DNA of 64,000 bases. Origin: Primulina eburnea (lineage: Eukaryota; Streptophyta; Magnoliopsida; Lamiales; Gesneriaceae). The stretch covers positions 8,766,183 to 8,830,182 of the forward strand of contig NC_133117.1 of assembly GCF_022965805.1 (NCBI RefSeq), read 5' to 3'. Both the position numbers and the translations under genes were made by a program. The number at the start of each line of letters is the position of its first letter. Position 1 is the stretch's first letter. Of this stretch, positions 46,080-58,079 are shown piece after piece. The notes under the pieces are model-generated. The model was given only the letters and a program-made list of their open reading frames with translations. It was not told where the DNA came from and did not search any database.

Positions 46080-48528
46080 TGTAACGAACCGTATTTTCAT
46101 ACTTAAAATTTGCGGAAAAATTAAAAATTTTCTTTATTAGAAACATCCATACAGTCGTCACTCATCATTCATAAAGTATCTTTGAAATCAACCATCACAA
46201 TTAAAATTTGCTAAAAGAAAAAGCTGTCTCAAAATATATCACAATCCACTCATAAAATCAGAGTATAGATGTTTTCATGCTTAAAATCTTAAAATAACGT
46301 AGGCGGTCCTCGGATCTAGCCTCCCACTCAATCCAAGCCTGTCCCTTGGTCGCCACCTCCCGTCTCCTCATCAACATAGTCCCCTGCATCGATCAAATCT
46401 AGTGAGTCTAAAGACTCAACACGTATAAACTGGGATAACGAGTACTACATAATAAAATCGCATGCATCTTAAAAATAGAACGTACATAACTTGAAACTTG
46501 AGCTTGCATAATAAACTTGAACATACGTACATATATATCTAGACGTGCCATCAACATGAACTTTCATAAACATACCATGATCTAACCCGTTCATAATTTA
46601 ACGGGGTGGAGAGGTCCTCGGCCACGTTCACCGACTTCCAAACCCATTCAATTTGGTCACAAGACATTTGGCATACCTCAAAACTTGAAATATTTTCTTG
46701 CACGTCAAACATACTTACTTGTCGTTGAGGGATTCATTGGACTTCGATCGGGGCCGTTGCTGCACACTAACATGAATTTGCATAACTTAAACGTAGAAAT
46801 CATACTTACTCTCAAGTTCAATCATTACTTAGGGCATTCTAAAATTTCCCATAACACGACCTTGATAACCCTTGCACTAAACCATGACATCAAACCTCAA
46901 ACATGCTATAATAATTTTCCCACTTTATGAAGGACACGGACCCCGTGCCTACATCCGTGTATGGGTCCGTGTAGACTCGGGTAAAAGGGTTCGGAAAGAA
47001 GGGTGGACACGGACCCCGTGTCAGGGTCCGGGTGGAGGTCCGTGTAGACTCTGTAATGGCGCACCAAGAGAAAAACAAAGACACGGACCCCGTGCCAGGG
47101 TCCGTGCTCGGGTCCGTGTACCTGCGGGACAAACGAAGCTACGAAAATTCTGTACATGCTTTGCTCAACTTTCTAGACTCGGTTGCACGGACTATGAAAC
47201 GACACCCCGAGACCCATCCTATCATGCCCTAACATCAAACCATAAACGTACAACCACCCAAGGCAACGATGTTCCCCTACGACACATCCAATTCAAAACA
47301 TAGCAATTGACACCAATTCGTTACCTACGACTTCTAGTGCGTGTGAGTGCCTATCGACACTAGGCGACACATCAATTGACATCCTATCATCATAATAATC
47401 ATACCTAGACGCAGCAACGATCGCCCGTCGATCCCCAACGCAGCCTGCAACAAAGAAACTTCAAGAACACAATTTTCGTAAAAGTCGCAGTTTGAGCAGT
47501 CCCACGAAAAACGCCATAACGCTCTCAATTTTTATCCAAAAATTTCGAATCATATATCAAATCGAAGGTATTGAAAAGTTCTACAACTTTGTAGTTGAAA
47601 GGTTTCCCAAAATCCCAGTAGAAAAATCGAAGTTTTGATACGAACAGAAAAATCGAAAATCTCAGATCTGAAAAGTGTTTCAAAAGTGATCCCAACGTAG
47701 TTGCTCAAACTGTTACGCATCATACACATGGTTTTACGCAAAAATAACAACTCACGCATAATATGACATGATCGATGAATCAAGAACAGAATATACGTGC
47801 TTTTTCGATATTTAAAAGTACCGTAACGACGACACCGACGCGGGAAAGAAGCGAGGTTGATCCGGGACGACTTGCGGCTCGACTTTCTTGCAATAAAACT
47901 CTCGAAAATTTGCTAGAAGATGGAGAGGGAGGAGGCGGCTGTTCTCTAGAAATAACCCTAGGTTTTCACTCTTTCAAAATAATAAAACTGAATGTGTGTG
48001 TGTTATACGGTATTTAGTGTGTGTTTGTGTGCGTGAGTGTGGGTGTGTAAACATGTGTGTGTGCGTGTGTTAAAGAGTAGATTAGGGAATGATTTTTGCT
48101 TAATTAAAATCATTAGCAATTAATTAAAAATACTATCTATCCTCTCAACTAATTAAAAGCCCTTAGTGAATTGTACAAGTGCTAGGCTTTTAAAAGTTTA
48201 AAACTCCTAAAATTACTAAATACGTGATTTAAGCTTAAAATGCTAAAACTCAATAAATTATTTAAACGCCCCATTCCTGACTTAAAATAAAGTACCACAT
48301 AAAATTTCCAAAATCGTCACCGGTCTCTTCCTCGATCCCGCCTCGAATAATCGCCTGAAATATGAAACTCGAAAGACATTTTAACGTGCATCACAATGAA
48401 CATGAATAATTTAAAATAATGCATTTTTCATAATCTATGCATGGCTAAAACTCATTTAAAATTAATTAAATGATTTAACAATTTAATTAAATGCATGGGT
48501 TATACGTGTATTGAATTTGGGCACTACA
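46080..48528 (-). repeat. 3' LTR of the second Tekay element
   Basis: 2449 bp; on the minus strand it starts TGTAGTGCCCAAATTC at 48528 and ends GGTTCGTTACA at 46080. A purine tract lies directly outside the right edge, followed by pol on the same strand. The conserved block is at 46399-46417. It contains a G+C-rich array of hairpins (46934-47119) and a degenerate TG-rich run (47991-48072). Confidence 0.88.
46934..47119. repeat. Tandem hairpin array, ACACGGACCC type
   Basis: Three 39-bp units at 46934-46972, 47007-47045 and 47081-47119, spaced 73-74 bp. Each opens ACACGGACCC and closes with GGGTCCGTGT or a one-base variant, a 10-bp inverted repeat. Very G+C-rich relative to the LTR around it. 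Overlapping ORFs here are translation artefacts. Confidence 0.92.
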
Positions 48529-48530
48529 GT

Positions 48531-48541
48531 TCCTCCCCCAC
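48531..48541 (-). other. Polypurine tract of the second Tekay element
   Basis: GTGGGGGAGGA on the minus strand, two bases before the LTR. Confidence 0.8.
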
Positions 48542-48564
48542 TTATAAAAATTTCGTCCTCGAAA

Positions 48565-49767
48565 TTAAGTCTTACCGAACAACTCCGGGTAGCAAAGTCT
48601 CATGTCGGCCTCTGACTCCCAAGTGGCTTCTTCCACTGATTGGTTTAGCCACCGGACTTTAACCAACTTAGTCGTCTTGTTCCGAAGTCTGCGCTCCTGT
48701 CTGTCTAGGATTTGGACTGGTCTCTCCTCATAAGACAGGTCTGAAGCCAACTGCAATGGTTCATAACTTAGAATGTGCGAAGGATTAGCCAAATATTTCC
48801 TCAGCATTGAGACATGGAACACATTGTGCACCCCGGCAAGATTCGGCGGAAGGGCTACACGATAAGCTAATGTTCCAACTCTTTCCAAAATCTCGAACGG
48901 TCCAATAAACCTCGGACTTAACTTGCCTCTTTTTCCAAATCTCATAACACCCTTCATGGGTGCTATTTTGACGAATACGTGCTCACCAACGGCAAATTCG
49001 AGATCTCTCCTCCTCTTATCAGCATAGCTCTTCTGACGGCTTTGGGCGGTCTTCATTCTGTCACGAATCTTGGCCACTACGTCTGCAGTCTGCTGAACTA
49101 TTTCTGGACCAAGTTATGCTCTCTCACCAACTTCATCCCAATGAACTGGTGATCTGCACTTCCTTCCATACAATGCCTCATAGGGATCCATACCAATAGA
49201 TGCTTGGAAGCTGTTGTTGTATGTGAACTCCACTAGAGGTAGCCTAGACTCCCAAGCTCCTTGAAAATCAATCGTGCAGGCTCTCAGCAAATCCTCTAAA
49301 ATCTGAATCACTCGCTCAGACTGGCCATCTGTCTGCGGGTGAAAAGCTGTACTGAAAAGCAATTTCGTCCCCATGGCTGCGTGTAAGCTCTTCCAAAAGG
49401 ACGATGTGAACCTCGGGTCCCTGTCGGACACAATTGAAACTGGAAACCCATGTAAACGAACTATCTCCGCATACTGCGTCATAGAGAAAGTCGTCTTCAC
49501 TGGCAGAAAATACGCTGACTTGGTGAGTCGGTCCACTATGACCCAAATAGAATTCGATCCACTGACTGACCTTGGCAACCCAACCACAAAATCCATAGTA
49601 ATGTTCTCCCACTTCCACTCAGGGATGGGGAGTGGCTTAACCAATCCTGCTGGCCTCTGATGCTCAGCTTTTACTTGCTGACAAGTGAGACATTCTGACA
49701 CGAATCTGCGGATGTCTCGCTTCATCCCTGGCCACCAATACAAAATCTGGAGGTCCTTATACATCTT
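48565..49767 (-). pseudogene. Tekay integrase and chromodomain, 5'-truncated
   Basis: Only the last part of pol survives: the zinc-binding end (CLTCQQVKAEHQ), integrase core with [19 protein letters not shown] and a glutamate in GQSERVIQ, then the chromodomain (VRWLNQSVEEATWE). One in-frame stop lies between the two frames near 49111, and four residues are missing before EIVRLHG. Closely related to the element at 4864-15179. Everything upstream is lost at the junction with a copia-like LTR at 49768. Confidence 0.9.
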
Positions 49768-50197
49768 GAAGCAAACAAAGCATTTTGAAGAGGATTCAAT
49801 GGATGGACAGTTACACATGAAGAAATCTGCTAGTTGAGAGTACAAGCCCTTGTGTGATGATACATTTGATATGTACATTGTAAAGGATAAATTCTCCATA
49901 CACAATTACTCACACATATACAAGAGAGTTGAACAAATTTAGTTGAGTGAGTCTTCACACAAAGACATTAAAGATTGCGTTTGTAGTCTTGTCATATAGA
50001 CGTTAAATATTATGCGGATTGTGAGGTTTCAACCTACAATCGAGAGTATGATAGGATTTTAAATTAGGCAAGAGATAATTCCTAAGTTTAAATGGGTTTG
50101 TACATGAACAAATTCATGTCTATTTATTTATTGTATTTACTTAACATTTATAATATTTTAAAGATACATTGTTGAAGCATTTTATGTGTTCTTCAAA
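49768..50197 (+). repeat. Truncated 5' LTR of the second non-autonomous copia-like element, part 1
   Basis: It matches 53610-54080 of the element's 3' LTR (blocks with GAAGAAATCTGCTA and CACACATATACAAGAGAG). About the first 730 bp of the LTR are absent. It is interrupted by the CACTA-type element and resumes at 52093-52332. Confidence 0.8.
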
Positions 50198-52092
50198 CAC
50201 TACTACAAAAAGCAAAACGACAACGGATTTTATCCGTTGTCGTAGGCCATTTTAAACTGTTGTAACTGAGGGTGTTGTTAAAAGTCCGTTCAACGACAAC
50301 GGTTTTTACCTGTTGTGGTAGTTAGAATTTGCGATGGTTTTAAAAACCGTCCCTAATAATTTTAGCGACGGTTTAATACCAACTCGTCGCCAATTAGCGA
50401 CGGGAAGAACAACCAGCGCTAATTAGCGACGATTACCAAAACTGTCGCTAACGTAGCGACGGTCTTCATATCATAACTGTCGCAAACATTAGCGACGGTC
50501 TTGTATCATAATTTCCGTCGCTAAAATGTTTCGAAAAATAAAAAAAATTCGTTTAATAATTTAATAAATCTAAAAGAAACTGACAATCGAAATAAAATCG
50601 TGTAATAGAGATAAATTTTAAGTGTTATGAAGAAGTGAGAAAATTTTATGTGTTGTGTAAAGTGAGAAAAATTTTATGTGTTATGAAGTAGTGAGAAAAT
50701 TTTAAGTGTTGTGTAAAGTGATAAAATTGTGTAAGAGAGAAAAATTTTAAATATTATGAAGTAGTGAAAAAAAATTTAAGTGTTGTGTGAAGTGATAAAA
50801 TTGTGTAAGAGAAAAAAAATTTAAGTATTGTGGGGGAAAATAGAATGAAAATGGAGATATTTATAGATGGTTTGCGCGGTATTTTGTTAAACCATCGCTA
50901 ATTTCAAATTAGCGACGGATAGCGGCAACCGTCGATAAAAGTAGCAACGGTTAACGTCAAACCGTCGCTATAGTTAGCGACAGATGTTCTAAATTGGTCG
51001 CTAGTTTTAAACATGCGACGAATGTCTTGAAAACCGTCGCTAGTGTGTAGCGACGGTTTTTGAAAACCGTCGCTAATTTGAAATTCGCGGCGGGTTATGA
51101 AAACCAACACTATATTTAGCGACGGTTTAGAAAAGCCGTCTCTAAATGTGGCAAAGTTTTTTTTTTTTAAAAACCGTTGTCTTTTGTCCAAAAAACACAC
51201 TAATAGACAACAGTTTTTAAACTGTTGTCGTTTTTCAAAAAAAAAAACGCTAATCGACAACGGTTTTCAAAAACCGTTGTTGATTGTCCAAAAAAATACG
51301 CGAAAAGACAACAGTTCGTAAAACCGTTGTCTTTTGCCCTAAAATAACGCTGAAAGACAACGGTTTTCTAAAAACCATTGTCTTTGACACCCTAAAAGAC
51401 AACGGTTTTCAAAAACCGTTGTCGATTGTCTAAAAAAACATGCCAAAAGACAACAGTTTATGAACCGTTGTCTTTTGCCCTAAAAAACGCTGGAAGACAA
51501 CGGTTTTTAATGTCGGCAATGCAAGGGGGGGACCAGTCAATACCTGCATTAAAAACGTGGGTTGGTTGTAGGCAATTTGAAGTGGAATTGCGTGATGAAA
51601 TTGCTAGGCAATTTCCTTGTTCACACGGTCCAGGGGCTCTATAAATAGAGCTCCCCCTTCATTCTGAAATCATCCCTTCTTCGAGTTTTCTCTCATCTTA
51701 TAAGCATTTGAGTGCTTAGTTCTATAATATTTGTGAGGTGTTTTGTTCTCCTGTATTAAGAGAGTGTGTGTTCTCTTTGGAAACACAGTGAGTGAGTTGT
51801 ACACCACAAAATATTATAGTGGAAATTCTTTTCATCTTGCCCGTGGTTTTTACCCTAATAATTTTTAGGGGTTTTCCACGTAAATCTCGGTGTCCAGTTT
51901 ATTCTTTATTTTCGACTTTTATTATCTCAAATTCCGCACGTGGGACCAACAAGTGGTTTTTTGAAAACCGTTGTCAAAACTCACGTACGATAACGGTTTT
52001 CATTAAAACCGTTGTTAAAAACTATACGACAACGGTTTTTCAAAAAAACCGTTGTCGTAGAGGTGTTGTCGTTGGGCGTTTTTCTTGTAGTG
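50198..52092. mobile_element. Non-autonomous CACTA-type DNA transposon
   Basis: The termini are CACTACTACAAAAAGC and, read inward from the right, CACTACAAGAAAAACG, with AAA on both sides as a possible 3-bp duplication. There is no transposase. The interior is almost entirely palindromic repeats of two kinds: TTAGCGACGGTTTT with AAAACCGTCGCTAA (about 50340-51150), and GACAACGGTTTTT with AAAACCGTTGTC (about 50220-50320, 51160-51510, 51955-52070). Subterminal repeats bind the transposase in known CACTA elements. A copia LTR sits inside at 51511-51951. Confidence 0.8.
51511..51951 (+). mobile_element. Solo copia LTR inside the CACTA-type element
   Basis: 441 bp from TGTCGGCAATGC to GGGACCAACA, without the palindromic repeats of its surroundings. 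CTATAAATAGAG near 51639 is a clear TATA box, and CACGTGGGACCAACA is a common end of plant copia LTRs. I find no matching target duplication, so a partial copy is possible. Confidence 0.7.
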
Positions 52093-52332
52093 AAATAACA
52101 AAATATTGCATACCAAATGTTTGATAAAATGCTTCAACCAAAATATTTTTACTCATTCAACTTGTAGATATTTTAAATGTTTTACAAAATATTTAATCGG
52201 TTTCTACGAAAGATTATTTTGAGTGTCTTCCTCTTGGTTTAAAAACCAAACTCGATTTAATTTATCGTTGTTTAATATTTCAAGAACCGAGATATTGTAG
52301 CTCAACAATTATCCTCCAAATCGATCCCATCA
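52093..52332 (+). repeat. 5' LTR of the second non-autonomous element, part 2
   Basis: It continues the LTR to GATCCCATCA and shares the ACCAAAATATTTTTACTCATTC stretch in part with the 3' LTR near 54115. The primer site follows. Confidence 0.82.
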
Positions 52333-52334
52333 AT

Positions 52335-52346
52335 TGGTATCAGAGC
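52335..52346 (+). other. Primer-binding site, tRNA-iMet
   Basis: TGGTATCAGAGC, two bases after the LTR. Confidence 0.9.
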
Positions 52347-52877
52347 GGGTTGTTCTTGAAAGTACATTTGAAACTGATTTTGATCTTTAAAATTCAATTT
52401 TCATATTTTTCTAACACATGTATGCAAAATTTCAATTTTTTGACAGCTTGCAGCAACTTTGGGAAAAAATGACATAATTTCTTGCTCGAGTATTGAAATG
52501 AAAAATAAATTTTTTCCATTGCAAACTAGACTTGTAAAGGATCGTAGTGGTATAAAATTTGTAGCTTGGTAATGCCCGAGGAAAAACATTTTATTCATTA
52601 TTCATTTAGTTTAGACCACTTATTCATTCAATTCAGACTATAAGTGTTGTTGCAGAAAATGAGCTATGGAGAAAATTGGTTAGTTATCCCTATTCTTTTA
52701 TAAATTTCTAAATTTCAGAGAAATAGAGGGAGAACTCGTTTTAAATATTGAGGGGATAAAAATTTGTGCTTAAATTATTTTGAAAAGATGGCTTTTTGAT
52801 TCACACAAAAAAGGGAGAAATAATTTAGTTGAAATCTTTATTTATCGAATTTTTGTGATCATAAAAAAGGGGTAGAT
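52347..52877 (+). other. Non-coding interior and purine tract
   Basis: About 530 bp without ORF or protein motif. It closes with AAAAAAGGGGTAGAT (52863-52877) before the 3' LTR. As in the element at 25860, only the signals for packaging and priming are left. Confidence 0.75.
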
Positions 52878-54300
52878 TGTTGGGTTTAGAAATTCTAACA
52901 ATCTTGATTTTGATGATATCAAAACTTGTTATTAGGTTTCTAACATATTTACTCAAGTATGAAGTTGTTAACTCAAGATGGAAGCTGGAATTCAAATTTA
53001 GCCAAACTGAAAATCTGAAAAGCTTTGGTATTTTGACTATATCTCACAATTCGTTAATTCAAATGACCAGCCGCCAAGACGGATGGATAGAAAACTAAAT
53101 TTGGGACAAGTTGTGTGTCACATTAGCTGGGCTAAATCAGAAGTTATCTAGGCCAAACTGATAATTGAAAAACCAAACTGATTGCACAAAAACATCAATC
53201 AATTGGAAATGAGCAGTTGCGATATTTTGGTCAACCTAATCAGCTCGGTTATCCAAATGAAACGATTCAATATGCATTACGAAGGTAAGACGATGATCTA
53301 CAAATCATATTCACAAGTCAAAATCTGAATCAGAATTTAAAATGTTGATAAATGATGATGAACTACTTGTTCTGCGCTGGCTGAAATCATACCCCATCAG
53401 TTTGGTTCAGTTAAACTGGACCAGTTGAGCAGACCAGAATTGAATTGGACCAGTTGAGCATACCAGAACTGAACTGAGCTAGTTGAGCAGTTGACCAAGA
53501 GCAAAAATGAATGACCAGTTTAGGCTCGAGAAAATGTCCAGAAAGACGAATTTGACCATTGCCATTTTAGATCAATTGTGGGAGCCTATAATACAACATC
53601 TTGAAGATCAAACAAAGGCTTTTAAAGAGGATTCAATGCATGGGCAGTTAACATGAAGAAATCTGCTAATTGAGAGCACAAGCCCTTCTGTGATGATACA
53701 TTTGAGATGTACACTGTAAATGATAAATTTCTCACACACAATCACTCACACATATACAAGAGAGTTGAACTTCAAAATTTAGTGGAGTGAACTTCAAAAT
53801 TTAGTTGAGTGAGTCTTCACACAAAGACATTAAAGATTATGTTTGTAGTCTTGATATAAGAGACGTTAAATATTTTGTGGACTGTGAGCTTGCGGCCTAC
53901 AATCAAGAATGAGCTAGGAGTTTCAATTAGGCAAGAAATAATCCTAAGTTAAAATGGGTTTGTACAATTGTATAAATCAAAGTATTTTAGTGAATCCTTC
54001 CCAAAAAGAAAAAGAGGTGACTAGGAGTTGTTAAACTCCGAATATCAATAAACAAATTCGTGTCTATTTGTTTATTGCATTTTCTTATCATTAGAAAATG
54101 TTTCAACCAAAATATTTTTACTCATTCAACTTATATATATTTTAAATGATTTACAAAAGGTTTAGTTGATTTCTACGAAAGATTATTTTGAGTGTTTTCT
54201 GCTTGTTATGAAAACCAAACTCGATTTAATTAATCAGTATTTAATATTTAAGAATCGAGCTATTGTAGTTCAACGATTATCTCTCAAATTGATCCCATTA
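52878..54300 (+). repeat. 3' LTR of the second non-autonomous copia-like element
   Basis: 1423 bp, TGTTGGGTTTAG to GATCCCATTA (last bases TA where the 5' LTR has CA). It shares start, motif style (CAGTTG, AACTGA) and layout with the LTR at 25860 but is clearly another subfamily. Confidence 0.85.
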
Positions 54301-54951
54301 AATAATCATAGACATAATATTTTTAAGAATAAATGTATAACATTTCAAGTTATCGAACACATGAGTCTCAAAATAACAAATTATGTTTAACAAAACTTTT
54401 TTCGATTGTTGTTGGATCAAATGGTATCCCTTAATGACAAAGTAAGGAATGATTTGAAACAAAATTTATTACCATTAGCATTTGTTTTGTTCAAAATTAT
54501 TATATTATTGAACTGTTTTTATTTTAAATAAAATTTAAATATTATAAAAAACCTAAATTTTTTTTAAAAAAATCGTTTTTTTCACTCTTTTTAGCGTTTT
54601 TTACACGATTAATATCAAAGGGTCGCTACAAGAAAACAACACTGGAGAGACGGGAAAATCCGTCTATGATTATCATATTTTCGTTTGTGAATGAAGTTTG
54701 AGACAAAAACTTCCGTCTCGAAAATCAGTTTGAGAAATCTCGTCTTTGATCTCGACACCCAAAAAAAATTCGTTTCTCGGCACTTTTTAGAACTCTGGCT
54801 GTTAGTAAGATATGGCACAAAATAACAACACAAAAAACATCTGTCGACAATAGAAGACATTTACGTACAATGCATAGTCCCAACTCTTTATGAGCTGCGA
54901 GCGCAAAGCAACAACTTACAACGGCTCTTTATAAAGCTGCCGGGATATTCT
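54301..54951. other. Spacer downstream of the MSR-like gene
   Basis: AT-rich with no gene. CTACAAGAAAACAACA near 54625 looks like the terminus of a CACTA-type element, and 54640-54800 has repeated GTCTC/GAGAC motifs (ATCTCGTCTTTGATCTCG), so a decayed DNA transposon is possible. I could not define its other end. Confidence 0.4.
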
Positions 54952-54957
54952 TTTATT
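54952..54957 (-). terminator. Candidate polyadenylation signal of the MSR-like gene
   Basis: AATAAA on the minus strand, about 60 bases after the stop codon. Confidence 0.5.
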
Positions 54958-55015
54958 CATTGTACAACTAATATTTATAGTTGTCCCTTAGTTTTAACAA
55001 AAGCATGAGTGCGCC

Positions 55016-57454
55016 TCATGATTCTTCTTTCGTATATAGAGGGATAGGTAATCGGTGGCAGAAGTCATTAGAGGCACCACCTTTCTCGGCAGGAACAAAC
55101 ACTTGTGTCCTGCCGGAAGCAATCCTCTGCCCCAAGACGCTGGAATAGAACCTGCCTGTGACTGCTGGAACGAACACGTCTCCTTGCGCACACATGTAGT
55201 AGTCGAGTAACCTTTCATATTCTGCCATTTCTGTGTTTAAAAACTTCGCCTTTCCATAAGCCGGCATTATGACATCCTAGCATGGCAAAGTGTTAATATA
55301 TAGTCACCATCAGAGGTTTATTTTGTGGTAAATAAAAGGACTTCGAAATATCTTCAAGAAATTAATTATCTAATGTTACCGGACCTTAGTAAAAGTGTTG
55401 GGAAAAGCATTCCTGAATTCTTTGAAACTGCCACCCTGCCATTCTGTCTGAGTTGAATACACAGTTACCTGTTTTTTAAACCCAATCCTCGTCAAAAACT
55501 TCGCCATCTCCTCCCCATCGTAGCACTGTTTACTCGATGCGTCAGCTTCCAGGCAGCTCTTATTCTGCAGCATTTCAGACCTTAGGTCGATGACGACAAA
55601 ACGTCCCTTAGATGTCTGGCTCAGGCTTCGCAATGCTCCCACCATCGAATCCACAAGTCCTTGCAACTCAGCCTGAAGTTTAAGGCTTTCAAACATAGCA
55701 GGGCATTGGGATGTACTTGCTAACTTGTTTTCTTTTGCCTTTATCGGTGAAGTATCGAAGCGAGTGACAATCCTCAAGTTTCTTTTGGCACGAAAAACGG
55801 GCTCAATTTCTGAGCCGATGAAACCCTCCGAAACTCTTTCAGGGATCCTCACAATGGGGAGCTTCGAGTTTGATAGTTCAATGGGTGGATGCTCGTCAAC
55901 TCGGACTACTCCTTTCAAGGTTGTAACGAAGTTGTTGACATCGTAGATGTCTCGGAAAGACCTGAAAAAAAGTTATATCGAGCGTGAACATTATAACAAA
56001 CAAAAAAGGTAAAATTGAGTTGAAATAATTCTTAATAACACAAAAAATTTAATGCAAAAATTTCATTCATCAAAATCTCAGGATAAATCCAATACAAAAT
56101 AGATAATTCGTAAAGTATCGCGATATATATAATTGTTCTATATATCTATATACAATATATTTGTTGTAACTTAAGTATTATTCATTATGATTTTGGTTTT
56201 TATTTTGTCAAATTCGAGACTAAATTTTGGCTAATTAGATTATCAAAACCTTATCTTGACTAACTTATTGGATGATTTTCCGAACTTTTTGTAGTATGTC
56301 CTACTTTGATCAAAGTCATGACTAGAAGATTTTTCATGACAAGACTTACTTTTTTTCTCCGAATTTAGTTCCTTTTATATCAGGAAGTGCAAGTGTTGCA
56401 CCAAGACGCCTTGCTACTTCAACAGCATTGGCTACCTGAGATACAACAAATACAATGTTACCATATAATTAATGTATTTCTTGGAGAAGAGAGAAAATAA
56501 GATTTAATAAAACCTGGGAAGCATGAAATTCAGGGCCATGAGTCAGTGAGAAAAAGATGTATCCATTCGACTGACCTTTTCCTTCTGCATAACAAACAAA
56601 TATAATAAAAAGTTGATACAAGATTCTACACATAATTGGATTTCTAATAAAATATATTTATATTTGGAAATGAAACTTACTGAATGTCGGTTTTTTCCAG
56701 CAACGTTTGGCTGGTTTGTAGTCATGTTGCTGCCAGGGGCCGTAACTCTCTTCAACCAATACAACCTCACTGTTTTTCGAAACTCTGAACTCGTTATCAG
56801 CGGCTCCGGGTGACTCTTGCGCGGTTTCCTTCCATAAATTATTGAAAATTCATTCATTCATCCATCATATATATGCACTTTTTACTGTTACAACTTTTAA
56901 AATTCTATCTCGTTTTATCGATCGATCTTTGAAAATTTATGAACAATGGCATGGATTTTAATTTCTATGAATTTGGATGTCATAAAGTTATGAAAAAAGT
57001 AAAATATTTCTGTTTCATATATAGATCACTTTCAAAGTAGGAAACACCAACAAAATTTTTGATGTCTCAACTGGAAAAAAAGAAAATCAAACATGATTAA
57101 TTACTAGTTGATTATGAAAAAACTGTCCTCTCTTAATGCATGAAATATGCAAGTCGACTCAAATTCAAAACTATTTTTTCAACAAGTCAACTGATCTTTT
57201 ACACCTTATCTACAAGCTGTTTTAGCCAAAAATGAAGATACAGAAAAAAGGAAATCCTTTTTATACTTGACAATATAGCTTAAAATATATATCGATCATA
57301 AACTCTACATTTAATTGATAAAACTAAAGAGGAAAGGATATTTTGAACTTACAAAAAATGGATCAATATGATCCCTTTTGATCATGTTTCCCAGCATTAT
57401 GAACATGGAGAATGTAAGGATTGCAGCCATCACTTGCCTCAAGTCAATCACCAT
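55016..57454 (-). CDS. MSR: MSR-type O-fucosyltransferase-like protein, Golgi
   Basis: Six exons join to 414 codons plus stop: 57454-57353, 56828-56681, 56584-56514, 56435-56350, 55961-55385, 55276-55016. All introns are GT-AG and phases fit. The start MVIDLRQVMAAILTFSMFIM gives a short cytoplasmic tail and one signal anchor (about residues 8-25), as in type II Golgi proteins. Then come YGPWQQHDYKPAKRCW, GYIFFSLTHGPEFHASQ and ARRLGATLALPDIKGTKFG, the start of the fold, and FVVIDLRSEML and DVFVPAVTGRFY further on. This pattern matches plant MANNAN SYNTHESIS-RELATED proteins of the O-fucosyltransferase family, which promote mannan (glucomannan) synthesis; the reaction is not firmly known. No defect is visible. 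Exon 2 has a poor polypyrimidine tract at its acceptor, so that border is least certain. Confidence 0.9.
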
Positions 57455-58079
57455 TTTCTCTCTCTCTTTTTTTTCCCTTTGTAACTCGTTGCATATAACA
57501 TACACCTTTATATAAATAAAAATACTAAGTGTGCACAAGAATCTGAGGTTAGAAGAGTGATCTCTGTATGATTTTGTCTGCATGTATCTGAGCAATTAAA
57601 GAAGTTGGTAGGACGGATGGAGGAATTTAGTCGAGTGACGTCTGCGCGAGTTGCACCGATTGAGAGTAGTTTCGAAAGGCAGAAAACACCAGAAAATGGC
57701 TTAAATTTGTAGTAGAGAAGACAGCCAAGAGACAGCTCACATAATGCATGCAGTGATGCTAGCAAAGGAAATAAAATCTAATTCATAGAAATAAACTATT
57801 TCATCAACACCAGAAATATTTTTTCTTTCTTTCCTTTTTTTTTTGGCTTTTCCCTACTCATAAAGAACCCTATTTACAGTGTTCTTAATTTAAAAAAATG
57901 AATTTATGAAAAAAGATCTGCTGTTTGTGGATTATGATGAAATGAAGCTTCTTTTATCATGATCAGTTTACTTTAATATTTATTCAAAGTGATCGGATAC
58001 ATCAACTTCTCATCCCAATGATATTTATTTATGCTTGAAATGAAATTAAGGGGTAGAAAATATTCAATTTCTTGTTATT
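57455..58079 (-). promoter_or_regulatory. Upstream region of the MSR-like gene with TATA box
   Basis: TATATAAAGG on the minus strand (57505-57514) lies about 55 bases upstream of the start codon, and a CT/GA-rich leader (57459-57477) follows it, as in many plant genes. The rest to about 58080 is AT-rich spacer with no gene; the ORF over 57508-57765 has no support. Confidence 0.45.

Noticed and set aside
46884..47303. Overlapping ORFs on both strands with PRAYIRVWVRVDSG-like peptides
   Set aside because: They arise from the three G+C-rich hairpin units in an LTR, which happen to lack stops in several frames.
47991..48072. TG-rich tract as a telomere-like or regulatory repeat
   Set aside because: An irregular TG microsatellite within an LTR; it lacks the plant telomere unit TTTAGGG.
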